A DNA stretch of 64,000 nt from Osmia lignaria lignaria (GCF_051020975.1 NW_027478162.1:19096001-19160000), one strand, 5' to 3'; shown: positions 1 to 13,205, numbered from the stretch's first letter. Numbers and translations are program-made. The notes: generated by a model not told the origin, from the letters alone.

Positions 1-5
1 TTTTT

Positions 6-1293
6 GATCAGATGCGTAGTTCTCGAGATATATCAAGATATTTAAAAGTTCCGAAGCCGCACCAACATAATAGAGATACAGAAACACCGTGGCCCCTTTC
101 TTTGAGATAACTCTGCACTATCGCGAGCTGCAAATGCCACTTCCAGCTTAGCTGTGCAGAAGAAGAACAACAAGAAGAAGAAATATCTCGAAATATGTCC
201 GTCAGACCCCTTCCCTTGAGATAAATCTGCAAATATCTCGGAAACGAAGCGAGCTATGGCAAAATGTTAAGAGACCTTTTTTGTAGAGAATTATGTTTGC
301 TACAATCTACCTTCTATAATATTTTTTGATCAGAAGCGTAGTTTTCGAGATATATCGAGATATTTAAAAGTTCCGAAGCCGCACCAACATAAAAGAGATA
401 CAGAAACACCGTGGCCCCTTTCTTTGAGATAACTCTGCACTATTGCGTGCTGCAAATGCCACTTCCAGCTTAGCTGTGCAGAAGAAGAACAACAAGAAGA
501 AGAAATATCTCGAAATATGTCCGTCAGGCCCCTTCCCTTGAGATAAATCTGCAAATATCTCGGAAACGAAGCGAGCTATGGCAAAATGTTAAGAGACCTT
601 TTTTGTAGAGAATTAAGTTTCCTACTTTTTACGTTCTATGATATTTTTTGATCAGATGCGTAGTTCTCGCGATATATCAAGATATTTAAAAGTTCCGAAG
701 CCGCACCAACATAATAGAGATACAGAAACACCGTGGCCCCTTTCTTTGAGATAACTCTGCACTATTGCGAGCTGCAAATGCCACTTCCAGCTTAGCTGAG
801 CAGAAGAAGAACAACAAGAAGAAGAAATATCTCGAAATATGTCCGTCAGGCCCCTTCCCTTGAGATAAATCTGCACATATCTCGGAAACGAACCGAGCTA
901 TGGCAAAATGTTAAGAGACCTTATTTGTAGAGAATTAAGTTTCCTACTTTTTATGTTCTATGATATTTTTTGATCAGATGCGTAGTTCTCGAGATATATC
1001 GAGCTATTTAAAAGTTCCGAAGCCGCACCAACATAATAGAGATACAGAAACACCGTGGCCCCTTTCTTTGAGATAACTCTGCACTATTGCGAGCTGGAAA
1101 TGCCACTTCCAGTTTAGCTGTGCAGAAGAAGAACAACAAGAAGAAGAAATATCTCGAAATATGTCCGTTAGGCCCCTTCCCTTGAGATAAATCTGCAAAT
1201 ATCTCGGAAACGAAGCGAGCTATGGCAAAATGTTAAGAGACCTTTTTTGTAGAGAATTAAGTTTCCTACTTTTTATGTTCTATGATATTCTTT
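6..1293. repeat. Monomers M1-M4, mosaic segment
   Basis: Four 322-bp monomers of mixed haplotype. M2 has the AAGCG/TTTTCGAG start preceded by a CTACAATCTACC tail. M1, M3 and M4 have the ATGCG/CTCG start; M3 has CTCGCGAT in place of CTCGAGAT. M4 carries GAGCTATTT in place of AGATATTT, which puts a stop in the antisense open frame. Bases 1-5 are the end of a preceding monomer. Confidence 0.95.
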
Positions 1294-1614
1294 GATCAGA
1301 TGCGTAGTTCTCGAGATATATCAAAATATTTAAAAGTTCCGAAGCCGCCCAACATAATAGAGATACAGAAACACCGTGGCCCCTTTCTTTGAGATAACTC
1401 TGCACTATTGCGAGCCGCAAATGCCACTTCCAGCTTAGCTGTGCAGAAGAAGAACAACAAGAAGAAGAAATATCTCGAAATATGTCCGTCAGGCCCCTTC
1501 CCTTGAGATAAATCTGCAAATATCTCGGAAACGAAGCGAGCTATGGCAAAATGTTTAGAGACCTTTCTTGTAGAGAATTAAGTTTCCTACTTTTTATGTA
1601 GTATGATATTTTTT
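1294..1614. repeat. 321-bp monomer variant (M5)
   Basis: One A is missing at rel 56 (GCCGCCCAAC instead of GCCGCACCAAC). This shifts the antisense open frame, so its C-terminal end differs from other copies. The same deletion is in M7 (1937-2257), evidently by duplication and not by recurrence. Confidence 0.95.
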
Positions 1615-1936
1615 GATCAGTTGCGTAGATCTCGAGATATATCAAGATATTTAAAAGTTCCGAAGCCGCACCAACATAATAGAGATACAGAAACACCGTG
1701 GCCCCTTTCTTTGAGATAACTCTGCACTAGTGCGAGCCGCAAATGCCACTTCCAGCTTAGCTGTGCAGAAGAAGAACAACAAGAAGAAGAAATATCTCGC
1801 AATATGTCCGTCAGACCCCTTCCCTTGAGATAAATCTGCAAATATCTCGGAAACGAAGCGAGCTATGGCAAAATGTTAAGAGACCTTTTTTGTAGAGAAT
1901 TAAGTTTCCTACTTTTTATGTTCTATGATATTCTTT

Positions 1937-2257
1937 GATCAGATGCGTAGTTCTCGAGATATATCAAAATATTTAAAAGTTCCGAAGCCGCCCAACATAA
2001 TAGAGATACAGAAACACCGTGGCCCCTTTCTTTGAGATAACTCTGCACTATTGCGAGCCGCAAATGCCACTTCCAGCTTAGCTGTGCAGAAGAAGAACAA
2101 CAAGAAGAAGAAATATCTCGAAATATGTCCGTCAGGCCCCTTCCCTTGAGATAAATCTGCAAATATCTCGGAAACGAAGCGAGCTATGGCAAAATGTTTA
2201 GAGACCTTTCTTGTAGAGAATTAAGTTTCCTACTTTTTATGTAGTATGATATTTTTT
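1937..2257. repeat. 321-bp monomer variant (M7)
   Basis: This copy carries the same 1-bp deletion and flanking markers as M5, as expected of a duplicated copy. Confidence 0.95.
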
Positions 2258-2579
2258 GATCAGTTGCGTAGATCTCGAGATATATCAAGATATTTAAAAG
2301 TTCCGAAGCCGCACCAACATAATAGAGATACAGAAACACCGTGGCCCCTTTCTTTGAGATAACTCTGCACTAGTGCGAGCCGCAAATGCCACTTCCAGCT
2401 TAGCTGTGCAGAAGAAGAACAACAAGAAGAAGAAATATCTCGCAATATGTCCGTCAGACCCCTTCCCTTGAGATAAATCTGCAAATATCTCGGAAACGAA
2501 GCGAGCTATGGCAAAATGTTAAGAGACCTTTTTTGTAGAGAATTATGTTTCCTACAATTTACCTTCTATGATATTTTTT

Positions 2580-3867
2580 GATCAGAAGCGTAGTTTTCGA
2601 GATATATCGAGATATTTAAAAGTTCCGAAGCCGCACCAACATAATAGAGATACAGAAACACCGTGGCCCCTTTCTTTGAGATAACTCTGCACTATTGCGC
2701 GCTGCAAATGCCACTTCCAGCTTAGCTGTGCAGAAGAAGAACAACAAGAAGAAGAAATATCTCGAAATATGTCCGTCAGTCCCCTTCCCTTGAGATAAAT
2801 CTGCAAATATCTCGGAAACGAAGCGAGCTATGGCAAAATGTTAAGAGACCTTTTTTGTAGAGAATTAAGTTTCCTTCTTTTTATGTTCTATGATATTTTT
2901 CGATCAGATGCGTAGTTCTCGAGATATATCAAGATATTTAAAAGTTCCGAAGCCGCACCAACATAATAGAGATACAGAAACACAGTGGCCCCTTTCTTTG
3001 AGATAACTCTGCACTATTGCGAGCTAGAAATGCCACTTCCAGTTTAGCTGTGCAGAAGAAGAACAACAAGAAGAAGAAATATCCCGAAATATGTCCGTCA
3101 GGACCCTTCCCTTGAGATAAATCTGCAAATATCTCAGAAACGAAGCGAGCTATGGCAAAATGTTAAGAGACGTTTTTTGTAGAGAATTAAGTTTCCTACT
3201 TTTTATGTTCTATGATATTATTTGATCAGATGCGTAGTTCTCGCGATATATCAAGATATTTAAAAGTTCCGAAGCCGCACCAACATAATAGAGATACAGA
3301 AACACCGTGGCCCCTTTCTTTGAGATAACTCTGCACTATTGCGAGCTGCAAATGCCAGTTCCAGCTTAGCTGTGCAGAAGAAGAACAACAAGAAGAAGAA
3401 ATATCTCGAAATACGTCCGTCAGACCCCTTCCCTTGAGATAAATCTGCAAATATCTCGGAAACGAAGCGAGCTATGGCAAAATGTTAAGAGACCTTTTTT
3501 GTAGAGAATTATGTTTCCCACAATTTACGATCTATGATATTTTTTGATCAGAAGCGTAGTTTTCGAGATATATCGAGATATTTAAAAGATCCGAAGCCGC
3601 ACCAACATAATAGAGATACAGAAACACCGTGGCCCCTTTCTTTGAGATAACTCTGCACTATTGCGAGCTGCAAATGCCACTTCCAGCTTAGCTGTGCAGA
3701 AGAAGAACAACAAGAAGAAGAAATATCTCGAAATATGTCCGTCAGGCCCCTTCCCTTGAGATAAATCTGCATATATCTCGGAAACGAAGCGAGCTATGGC
3801 AAAATGTTGAGAGACCTTTTTTGTAGAGAATTAAGTTTTCTACTTTTTATGTTCTATGATATTTTTT
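2580..3867. repeat. Monomers M9-M12, mosaic segment
   Basis: Four 322-bp monomers. M9 and M12 have the AAGCG/TTTTCGAG haplotype; M10 and M11 do not. M10 has CGATCAG instead of TGATCAG, which removes the BclI-type site, and GAGCTAGAAATG, which places a stop in the antisense frame. M11 has CTCGCGAT and GCCAGTTCCAG. Confidence 0.95.
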
Positions 3868-5799
3868 GATCAGATGCGTAGTTCTCGAGATATATCAAGA
3901 TATTTAAAAGTTCCGAAGCTGCACCAACATAATAGAGATACAGAAACACCGTGGCCCCTTTCTTTGAGACAACTCTGCACTATTGCGAGCTGCAAATGCC
4001 ACTTCCAGCTTAGCTGTGCAGAGGAAGAACAACAAGAAGAAGAAATATCTCGAAATATGTCCGTCAGGCCAGTTCCTTTGAGCTGAATCTGCAAATATCT
4101 CGGAAACGAAGCGAGCTATGGCAAAATGTTAAGAGACGTTTTTTGTAGAGAATTATGTTTCCTACAATTTATGTTCTATGATATTTTTTGATCAGAAGCG
4201 TAGTTTTCGAGATATATCGAGATATTTAAAAGTTCCGAAGCCGCACCAACATAATAGAGATACAGAAACACCGTGGCCCCTTTCTTTGAGATGACTCTGC
4301 ACTATTGCGAGCTGCAAATGCCACTTCCAGCTTAGCTGTGCAGAAGAAGAACAACAAGAAGAAGAAATATCTCGAAATATGTCCGTCAGGCCCCTTCCCT
4401 TGAGATAAATCTGCACATATCTCGGAAACGAAGCGAGCTATGGCAAAATGTTAAGAGACCTTTTTTGTAGAGAATTAAGTTACCTACTTTTTATGTTCTA
4501 TGATATTTTTTGATCAGATGCGTAGTTCTCGAGATATATCAAGATATTTAAAAGTTCCGAAGCCGCACCAACATAATAGAGATACAGAAACACCGTGGCC
4601 CCTTTCTTTGAGATAACTCTGCACTATTGCGAGCTGGAAATGCCACTTCCAGTTTAGCGGTGCAGAAGAAGAACAACAAGAAGAAGAAATATCTCGAAAT
4701 ATGTCCGTCAGGCTCCTTCCCTTGAGATATATCTGCAAATATCTCGGAAACGGAACGAGCTATGGCAAAATCTTAAGAGACCTTTTTTGTAGAGAATTAT
4801 GTTTCCTACAATTTATGTTCTATGATATTGTTTGATCAGAAGCGTAGTTCTCGAGATATATCAAGATATTTAAAAGTTCCGAAGCCGCACCAACATAATA
4901 GAGATACAGAAACACCGTGGCCCCTTTCTTTCAGATAACTCTGCACTATTGCGAGCTGGAAATGCCACTTCCAGTTTAGCTGTGCAGAAGAAGAACAACA
5001 AGAAGAAGAAATATCTCGAAATATGTCCGTCAGGCCCCTTCCCTTGAGATAGATCTGCATATATCTCGGAAACGAAGCGAGCTATGGCAAAATGTTGAGA
5101 GACCTTTTTTGTAGAGAATTAAGTTTTCTACTTTTTATGTTCTATGATATTTTTTGATCAGATGCGTAGTTCTCGAGATATATCAAGATATTTAAAAGTT
5201 CCGAAGCTGCACCAACATAATAGAGATACAGAAACACAGTGGCCCCTTTCTTTGAGACAACTCTGCACTATTGCGAGCTGCAAATGCCACTTCCAGCTTA
5301 GCTGTGCAGAGGAAGAACAACAAGAAGAAGAAATATCTCGAAATATGTCCGTCAGGCCAGTTCCTTTGAGCTGAATCTGCAAATATCTCGGAAACGAAGC
5401 GAGCTATGGCAAAATGTTAAGAGACGTTTTTTGTAGAGAATTATGTTTCCTACAATTTATGTTCTATGATATTTTTTGATCAGAAGCGTAGTTTTCGAGA
5501 TATATCGAGATATTTAAAAGTTCCGAAGCCGCACCAACATAATAGAGATACAGAAACACCGTGGCCCCTTTCTTTGAGATGACTCTGCACTATTGCGAGC
5601 TGCAAATGCCACTTCCAGCTTAGCTGTGCAGAGGAAGAACAACAAGAAGAAGAAATATCTCGAAATATGTCCGTCAGGCCAGTTCCTTTGAGCTGAATCT
5701 GCAAATATCTCGGAAACGAAGCGAGCTATGGCAAAATGTTGAAAGACGTTTTTTGTAGAGAATTATGTTTCCTACAATTTATGTTCTATGATATTTTTT
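3868..5799. repeat. Partly decayed 4-monomer repeat (period 1288 bp)
   Basis: M13 (3868) and M17 (5156) share GAAGCTGCACC, GAGACAACTC, CAGAGGAAG and CCAGTTCCTTTGAGCTG. M14 and M18 share GAGATGACTC. Similarity starts in the tails of M12 and M16 (GCATATATC, GTTGAGAGACC, AGTTTTCTAC). It stops within M14/M18, where M18 has the CCAGTTCC end and M14 the CCCCTTCC end. This looks like an older tandem duplication partly overwritten by conversion. Confidence 0.85.
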
Positions 5800-6121
5800 G
5801 ATCAGAAGCGTAGTTCTCGAGATATATCAAGATATTTAAAAGTTCCGAAGCCGCACCAACATAATAGAGATACAGAAACACCGTGGCCCCTTTCTTTGAG
5901 ATAACTTTGCACTATTGCGAGCTGTAAATGCCACTTCCAGCTTAGCTGTGCAGAAGAAGTACAACAAGAAGAAGAAATATCTCGAAATATGTCCGTCAGG
6001 CCCCTTCCCTTGAGATATATCTGCAAATATCTCGGAAACGAAGCGAGCTATGGCAAAATGTTAAGAGACCTTTTTTGTAGAGAATTAAGTTTTCTACTTT
6101 TTATGTTCTATGATATTTTTT
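5800..6121. repeat. Monomer M19
   Basis: A single monomer with AACTTTGCAC, GCTGTAAATG and GAAGAAGTACAAC. The same combination recurs at M54 (17070) and M68 (21578) with GTACAGC, so it is a dispersed variant shared over 11-16 kb. Confidence 0.9.
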
Positions 6122-8697
6122 GATCAGATGCGTAGTTCTCGAGATATATCAAGATATTTAAAAGTTCCGAAGCCGCACCAACATAATAGAGATACAGAAA
6201 CACCGTGGCCCCTTTCTTTGAGATAACTCTGCACTAGTGCGAGCCGCAAATGCCACTTCCAGCTTAGCTGTGCAGAAGAAGAACAACCAGAAGAAGAAAT
6301 ATCTCGAAATATGTCCGTCAGGCCCCTTCCCTTGAGATATATCTGCAAATATCTCGGAAACGGAACGAGCTATGGCAAAATCTTAAGAGACCTTTTTTGT
6401 AGAGAATTATGTTTCCTACAATTTATGTTCTATGATATTTTTTGATCAGAAGCGTAGTCCTCGAGATATATCAAGATATTTAAAAGTTCCGAAGCCGCAC
6501 CAACATAATAGAGATACAGAAACACCGTGGCCCCTTTCTTTCAGATAACTCTGCACTATTGCGAGCTGGAAATGCCACTTACAGTTTAGCTGTGCAGAAG
6601 AAGAACAACAAGAAGAAGAAATATCTCGAAATATGTCCGTCAGGCCCCTTCCCTTGAGATAAATCTGCATATATCTCGGAAACGAAGCGAGCTATGGCAA
6701 AATGTTGAGAGACCTTTTTTGTAGAGGATTAAGTTTTCTACTTTTTATGTTCTATGATATTATTTGATCAGATGCGTAGTTCTCGAGATATATCAAGATA
6801 TTTAAAAGTTCCGAAGCTGCACCAACATAATAGAGGTACAGAAACACCGTGGCCTCTTTCTTTGAGATAACTCTGCACTATTGCGAGCTGCAAATGCCAC
6901 TTCCAGCTTAGCTGTGCAGAAGAAGAACAACAAGAAGAAGAAATATCTCGAAATATGTCCGTCAGGACCCTTCCCTTGAGATAAATCTGCATATATCTCG
7001 GAAACGAAGCGAGCTATGGCAAAACGTTAAGAGACCTTTTTTGTAGAGAATTATGTTTCCTACAATTTATGTTCTATGATATTTTTTGATCAGAAGCGTA
7101 GTTTTCGAGATATATCGGGATATTTAAAAGCTCCGAAGCCGCACCAACATAATAGAGATACAGAAACACCGTGGCCCCTTTCTCTGAGATAACTCTGCAC
7201 TATTGCGAGCTGCAAATGCCACTTCCAGCTTAGCTGTGCAGAAGAAGAACAACAAGAAGAAGAAATATCTCGAAATATGTCCGTCAGGCTCCTTCCCTTG
7301 AGATATATCTGCAAATATCTCGGAAACGGAACGAGCTATGGCAAAATCTTAAGAGACCTTTTTTGTAGAGAATTATGTTTCCTACAATTTATGTTCTATG
7401 ATATTTTTTGATCAGAAGCGTAGTTCTCGAGATATATCAAGATATTTAAAAGTTCCGAAGCCGCACCAACATAATAGAGATACAGAAACACCGTGGCCCC
7501 TTTCTTTGAGATAACTCTGCACTAGTGCGAGCCGCAAATGCCACTTCCAGCTTAGCTGTGCAGAAGAAGAACAACCAGAAGAAGAAATATCTCGAAATAT
7601 GTCCGTCAGGCCCCTTCCCTTGAGATATATCTGCAAATATCTCGGAAACGGAACGAGCTATGGCAAAATCTTAAGAGACCTTTTTTGTAGAGAATTATGT
7701 TTCCTACAATTTATGTTCTATGATATTTTTTGATCAGAAGCGTAGTCCTCGAGATATATCAAGATATTTAAAAGTTCCGAAGCCGCACCAACATAATAGA
7801 GATACAGAAACACCGTGGCCCCTTTCTTTCAGATAACTCTGCACTATTGCGAGCTGGAAATGCCACTTACAGTTTAGCTGTGCAGAAGAAGAACAACAAG
7901 AAGAAGAAATATCTCGAAATATGTCCGTCAGGCCCCTTCCCTTGAGATAAATCTGCATATATCTCGGAAACGAAGCGAGCTATGGCAAAATGTTGAGAGA
8001 CCTTTTTTGTAGAGGATTAAGTTTTCTACTTTTTATGTTCTATGATATTATTTGATCAGATGCGTAGTTCTCGAGATATATCAAGATATTTAAAAGTTCC
8101 GAAGCTGCACCAACATAATAGAGGTACAGAAACACCGTGGCCTCTTTCTTTGAGATAACTCTGCACTATTGCGAGCTGCAAATGCCACTTCCAGCTTAGC
8201 TGTGCAGAAGAAGAACAACAAGAAGAAGAAATATCTCGAAATATGTCCGTCAGGACCCTTCCCTTGAGATAAATCTGCATATATCTCGGAAACGAAGCGA
8301 GCTATGGCAAAACGTTAAGAGACCTTTTTTGTAGAGAATTATGTTTCCTACAATTTATGTTCTATGATATTTTTTGATCAGAAGCGTAGTTTTCGAGATA
8401 TATCGGGATATTTAAAAGCTCCGAAGCCGCACCAACATAATAGAGATACAGAAACACCGTGGCCCCTTTCTCTGAGATAACTCTGCACTATTGCGAGCTG
8501 CAAATGCCACTTCCAGCTTAGCTGTGCAGAAGAAGAACAACAAGAAGAAGAAATATCTCGAAATATGTCCGTCAGGCTCCTTCCCTTGAGATATATCTGC
8601 AAATATCTCGGAAACGGAACGAGCTATGGCAAAATCTTAAGAGACCTTTTTTGTAGAGAATTATGTTTCCTACAATTTATGTTCTATGATATTTTTT
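6122..8697. repeat. 4-monomer higher-order repeat, two copies (1288 bp each)
   Basis: M20-M23 (6122-7409) and M24-M27 (7410-8697) match marker for marker. Shared markers are GAACAACCAGAAG, CGGAACGAGC with AAAATCTTAAG, GTAGTCCTCGAG, CCACTTACAGTTTAG, GTAGAGGATTAAG, TAGAGGTACAG with GGCCTCTTTC, AAAACGTTAAG, and TATCGGGATATT with CTCTGAGATAAC. The only difference noticed is at rel 8 of the first monomer (T in M20, A in M24). M28 starts with the same A, so the exchange point lies just after rel 8. Confidence 0.94.
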
Positions 8698-11595
8698 GAT
8701 CAGAAGCGTAGTTCTCGAGATATATCAAGATATTTAAAAGTTCCGAAGCCGCACCAACATAATAGAGATACAGAAACACCGTGGCCCCATTCTTTGAGAT
8801 AACTCTGCACTATTGCGAGCTGCAAATGCCACTTCCAGCTTAGCTGTGCAGAAGAAGAACAACAAGAAGAAGAAATATCTCGAAATATGTCCGTCAGGAC
8901 CCTTCCCTTGAGATAAATCTGCAAATATCTCGGAAACGAAGCGAGCTATGGCAAAACGTTAAGAGACCTTTTTTGTAGAGAATTATGTTTCCTACAATTT
9001 ATGTTCTATGATATTTTTTGATCAGAAGCGTAGTTCTCGAGATATATCAAGATATTTAAAAGTTCCGAAGCCGCACCAACATAATAGAGATACAGAAACA
9101 CCGTGGCCCCTTTCTTTCAGATAACTCTGCACTATTGCGAGCGGGAAATGCCACTTCCAGTTTAGCTGTGCAGAAGAAGAACAACAAGAAGAAGAAATAT
9201 CTCGAAATATGTCCGTCAGGCCCCTTCCCTTGAGATAAATCTGCATATATCTCGGAAACGAAGCGAGCTATGGCAAAATGTTGAGAGACCTTTTTTGTAG
9301 AGAATTAAGTTTTCTACTTTTTATGTTCTATGATATTATTTGATCAGATGCGTAGTTCTCGAGATATATCAAGATATTTAAAAGCTCCGAAGCCGCACCA
9401 ACATAATAGAGATACAGAAACACCGTGGCCCCTTTCTTTGAGATAACTCTGCGCTATTGCGAGCTGCAAATGCCACTTCCAGCTTAGCTGTGCAGAAGAA
9501 GAACAACAAGAAGAAGAAATATCTCGAAATATGTCCGTCAGGCCCCTTCCCTTGAGATAAATCTGCACATATCTCGGAAACGAAGCGAGCTATGGCAAAA
9601 TGTTAAGAGACCTTTTTTGTAGAGAATTAAGTTACCTACTTTTTATGTTCTATGATATTTTTTGATCAGATGCGTAGTTCTCGAGATATATCAAGATATT
9701 TAAAAGTTCCGAAGCCGCACCAACATAATAGAGATACAGAAACACCGTGGCCCCTTTCTTTGAGACAACTCTGCACTATTGCGAGCTGCAAATGCCACTT
9801 CCAGCTTAGCTGTGCAGAGGAAGAACAACAAGAAGAAGAAATATCTCGAAATATGTCCGTCAGGCCAGTTCCTTTGAGCTGAATCTGCAAATATCTCGGA
9901 AACGAAGCGAGCTATGGCAAAATGTTAAGAGACCTTTTTTGTAGAGAATTATGTTTCCTACAATTTATGTTCTATGATATTTTTTGATCAGAAGCGTAGT
10001 TTTCGAGATATATCGGGATATTTAAAAGCTCCGAAGCCGCACCAACATAATAGAGATACAGAAACACCGTGGCCCCTTTCTTTGAGATAACTCTGCACTA
10101 TTGCGAGCTGCAAATGCCACTTCCAGCTTAGCTGTGCAGAAGAAGAACAACAAGAAGAAGAAATATCTCGAAATATGTCCGTCAGGCCCCTTCCCTTGAG
10201 ATAAATCTGCACATATCTCGGAAACGAAGCGAGCTATGGCAAAATGTTAAGAGACCTTTTTTGTAGAGAATTAAGTTACCTACTTTTTATGTTCTATGAT
10301 ATTTTTTGATCAGATGCGTAGTTCTCGAGATATATCAAGATATTTAAAACTTCCGAAGCCGCACCAACATAATAGAGATACAGAAACACCGTGGCCCCTT
10401 TCTTTGAGATAACTCTGCACTATTGCGAGCTGGAAATGCCACTTCCAGTTTAGCGGTGCAGAAGAAGAACAACAAGAAGAAGAAATATCTCGAAATATGT
10501 CCGTCAGGCCCCTTCCCTTGAGATAAATCTGCATATATCTCGGAAACGAAGCGAGCTATGGCAAAATGTTGAGAGACCTTTTTTGTAGAGAATTAAGTTT
10601 TCTACTTTTTATGTTCTATGATATTTTTTGATCAGATGCGTAGTTCTCGAGATATATCAAGATATTTAAAAGTTCCGAAGCTGCACCAACATAATAGAGA
10701 TACAGAAACACCGTGGCCCCTTTCTTTGAGATAACTCTGCACTATTGCGAGCTGGAAATGCCACTTCCAGTTTAGCTGTGCAGAAGAAGAACAACAAGAA
10801 GAAGAAATATCTCGAAATATGTCCGTTAGGCCCCTTCCCTTGAGATAAATCTGCAAATATCTCGGAAACGAAGCGATCTATGGCAAAATGTTAAGAGACG
10901 TTTTTTGTAGAGAATTATGTTTCCTACAATTTATGTTCTATGATATTTTTTGATCAGAAGCGTAGTTTTCGAGATATATCGAGATATTTAAAAGTTCCGA
11001 AGCCGCACCAACATAATAGAGATACAGAAACACCGTGGCCCCTTTCTTTGAGATGACTCTGCACTATTGCGAGCTGCAAATGCCACTTCCAGCTTAGCTG
11101 TGCAGAGGAAGAACAACAAGAAGAAGAAATATCTCGAAATATGTCCGTCAGGCCAGTTCCTTTGAGCTGAATCTGCAAATATCTCGGAAACGAAGCGAGC
11201 TATGGCAAAATGTTAAAAGACGTTTTTTGTAGAGAATTATGTTTCCTACAATTTATGTTCTATGATATTTTTTGATCAGAAGCGTAGTTCTCGAGATATA
11301 TCAAGATATTTAAAAGTTCCGAAGCCGCACCAACATAATAGAGATACAGAAACACCGTGGCCCCATTCTTTGAGATAACTCTGCACTATTGCAAGCTGCA
11401 AATGCCACTTCCAGCTTAGCTGTGCAGAAGAAGAACAACAAGAAGAAGAAATATCTCGAAATATGTCCGTCAGGCCCCTTCCCTTGAGATAAATCTGCAT
11501 ATATCTCGGAAACGAAGCGAGCTATGGCAAAATGCTGAGAGACATTTTTTGTAGAGAATTAAGTTTTCTACTTTTTATGTTCTATGATATTTTTT
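8698..11595. repeat. Monomers M28-M36, mosaic segment
   Basis: Nine 322-bp monomers that reuse modules seen nearby: CCCCATTCTTTGAG (M28, M36), GAGCGGGAAATG (M29, also M43 at 13528), the CCAGTTCCTTTGAGCTG end (M31, M35) and TATCGGGATATT (M32). Order is not conserved over more than about two monomers relative to other parts of the window. Confidence 0.93.
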
Positions 11596-13205
11596 GATCA
11601 GATGCGTAGTTCTCGAGATATATCAAGATATTTAAAAGTTCCGAAGCTGCACCAACATAATAGAGATACAGAAACACCGTGGCCCCTTTCTTTGAGATGA
11701 CTCTGCACTATTGCGAGCTGCAAATGCCACTTCCAGCTTAGCTGTGCAGAGGAAGAACAACAAGAAGAAGAAATATCTCGAAATATGTCCGTCAGGCCAG
11801 TTCCTTTGAGCTGAATCTGCAAATATCTCGGAAACGAAGCGAGCTATGGCAAAATGTTAAAAGACGTTTTTTGTAGAGAATTATGTTTCCTACAATTTAT
11901 GTTCTATGATATTTTTTGATCAGAAGCGTAGTTCTCGAGATATATCAAGATATTTAAAAGTTCCGAAGCCGCACCAACATAATAGAGATACAGAAACACC
12001 GTGGGCCCATTCTTTGAGATAACTCTGCACTATTGCGAGCTGCAAATGCCACTTCCAGCTTAGCTGTGCAGAAGAAGAACAACAAGAAGAAGAAATATCT
12101 CGAAATATGTCCGTCAGGACCCTTCCCTTGATATAAATCTGCAAATATCTCGGAAACGAAGCGAGCTATGGCAAAACGTAAGGAGACCTTTTTTGTAGAG
12201 AATTATGTTTCCTACAATTTATGTTCTATGATATTTTTTGATCAGAAGCGTAGTTTTCGAGATATATCGAGATATTTAAAAGTTCCGAAGCCGCACCAAC
12301 ATAATAGAGATACAGAAACACCGTGGCCCCTTTCTTTGAGATAACTCTGCACTATTGCGAGCTGCAAATGCCACTTCCAGCTTAGCTGTGCAGAAGAAGA
12401 ACAACAAGAAGAAGAAATATCTCGAAATATGTCCGTCAGGCCCCTTCCCTTGAGATAAATCTGCATATATCTCGGAAACGAAGCGAGCTATGGCAAAATG
12501 TTAAGAGACATTTTTTGTAGAGAATTATGTTTCCTACAATTTATGTTCTATGATATCTTTTGATCAGAAGCGTAGTTTTCGAGATATATCGGGATATTTA
12601 AAAGCTCCGAAGCCGCACCAACATAATAGAGGTACAGAAACACCGTGGCCTCTTTCTTTGAGATAACTCTGCACTATTGCGAGCTGCAAATGCCACTTCC
12701 AGCTTAGCTGTGCAGAAGAAGAACAACAAGAAGAAGAAATATCTCGAAATATGTCCGTCAGGCCCCTTCCCTTGAGATAAATCTGCATATATCTCGGAAA
12801 CGAAGCGAGCTATGGCAAAATGTTGAGAGACCTTTTTTGTAGAGAATTAAGTTTCCTACTTTTTATGTTCTATGATATTTTTTGATCAGATGCGCAGTTC
12901 TCGAGATATATCAAGATATTTAAAAGTTCCGAAGCCGCACCAACATAATAGAGATACAGAAACACCGTGGTCCCTTTCTTTGAGATAACTCTGCACTATT
13001 GCGAGCTGTAAATGCCACTTCCAGCTTAGCTGTGCAGAAGAAGAACAACAAGAAGAAGAAATATCTCGAAATATGTCCGTCAGGCCCCTTCCCTTGAGAT
13101 ATATCGGCAAATATCTCGGAAACGAAACGAGCTATGGCAAAATCTTAAGAGACCTTTTTTGTAGAGAATTATGTTTTCTACACTTTATGTTCTATGATAT
13201 TTTTT
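11596..13205. repeat. 10-monomer-period repeat, first copy (M37-M41)
   Basis: These five monomers recur as M47-M51, 3220 bp downstream. Shared markers are AATGCTGAGAGACATT just upstream, GAGATGACTC with CAGAGGAAG, GTTAAAAGACG, GTGGGCCCATTC with TTGATATAAATC, AAAACGTAAGGAG, GATATCTTTTGATC and GTGGTCCCTTTC. M41 is the first monomer in the window with C at rel 12 (GCGCAG). It ends differently from M51 (ATATCGGCAAAT versus ATATCTGCAAAT), which marks the right limit. Confidence 0.9.

Larger units (their letters stand above)
1294..2579. repeat. 2-monomer higher-order repeat, two copies (643 bp each)
   Basis: M5-M6 (1294-1936) and M7-M8 (1937-2579) share rare markers. These are ATATTCTTTGATC at the start, a 1-bp deletion giving GCCGCCCAAC, GTAGTATGAT in the tail, CAGTTGCGTAGATCTCG at the start of the second monomer, and CTCGCAATATG. 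The copies first diverge at 1903 versus 2546 (A versus T). The repeated tract therefore extends from the end of M4 to about 2545. Confidence 0.93.

Noticed and set aside
3856..4086. Plus-strand open frames of 75-76 codons (3856, 5144, 9652, 61807, 62129)
   Set aside because: They appear only where a chance change (GAGACAAC, GAGATATC, GAGATACC) removes the TAA found in the other monomers. No other sign of coding.
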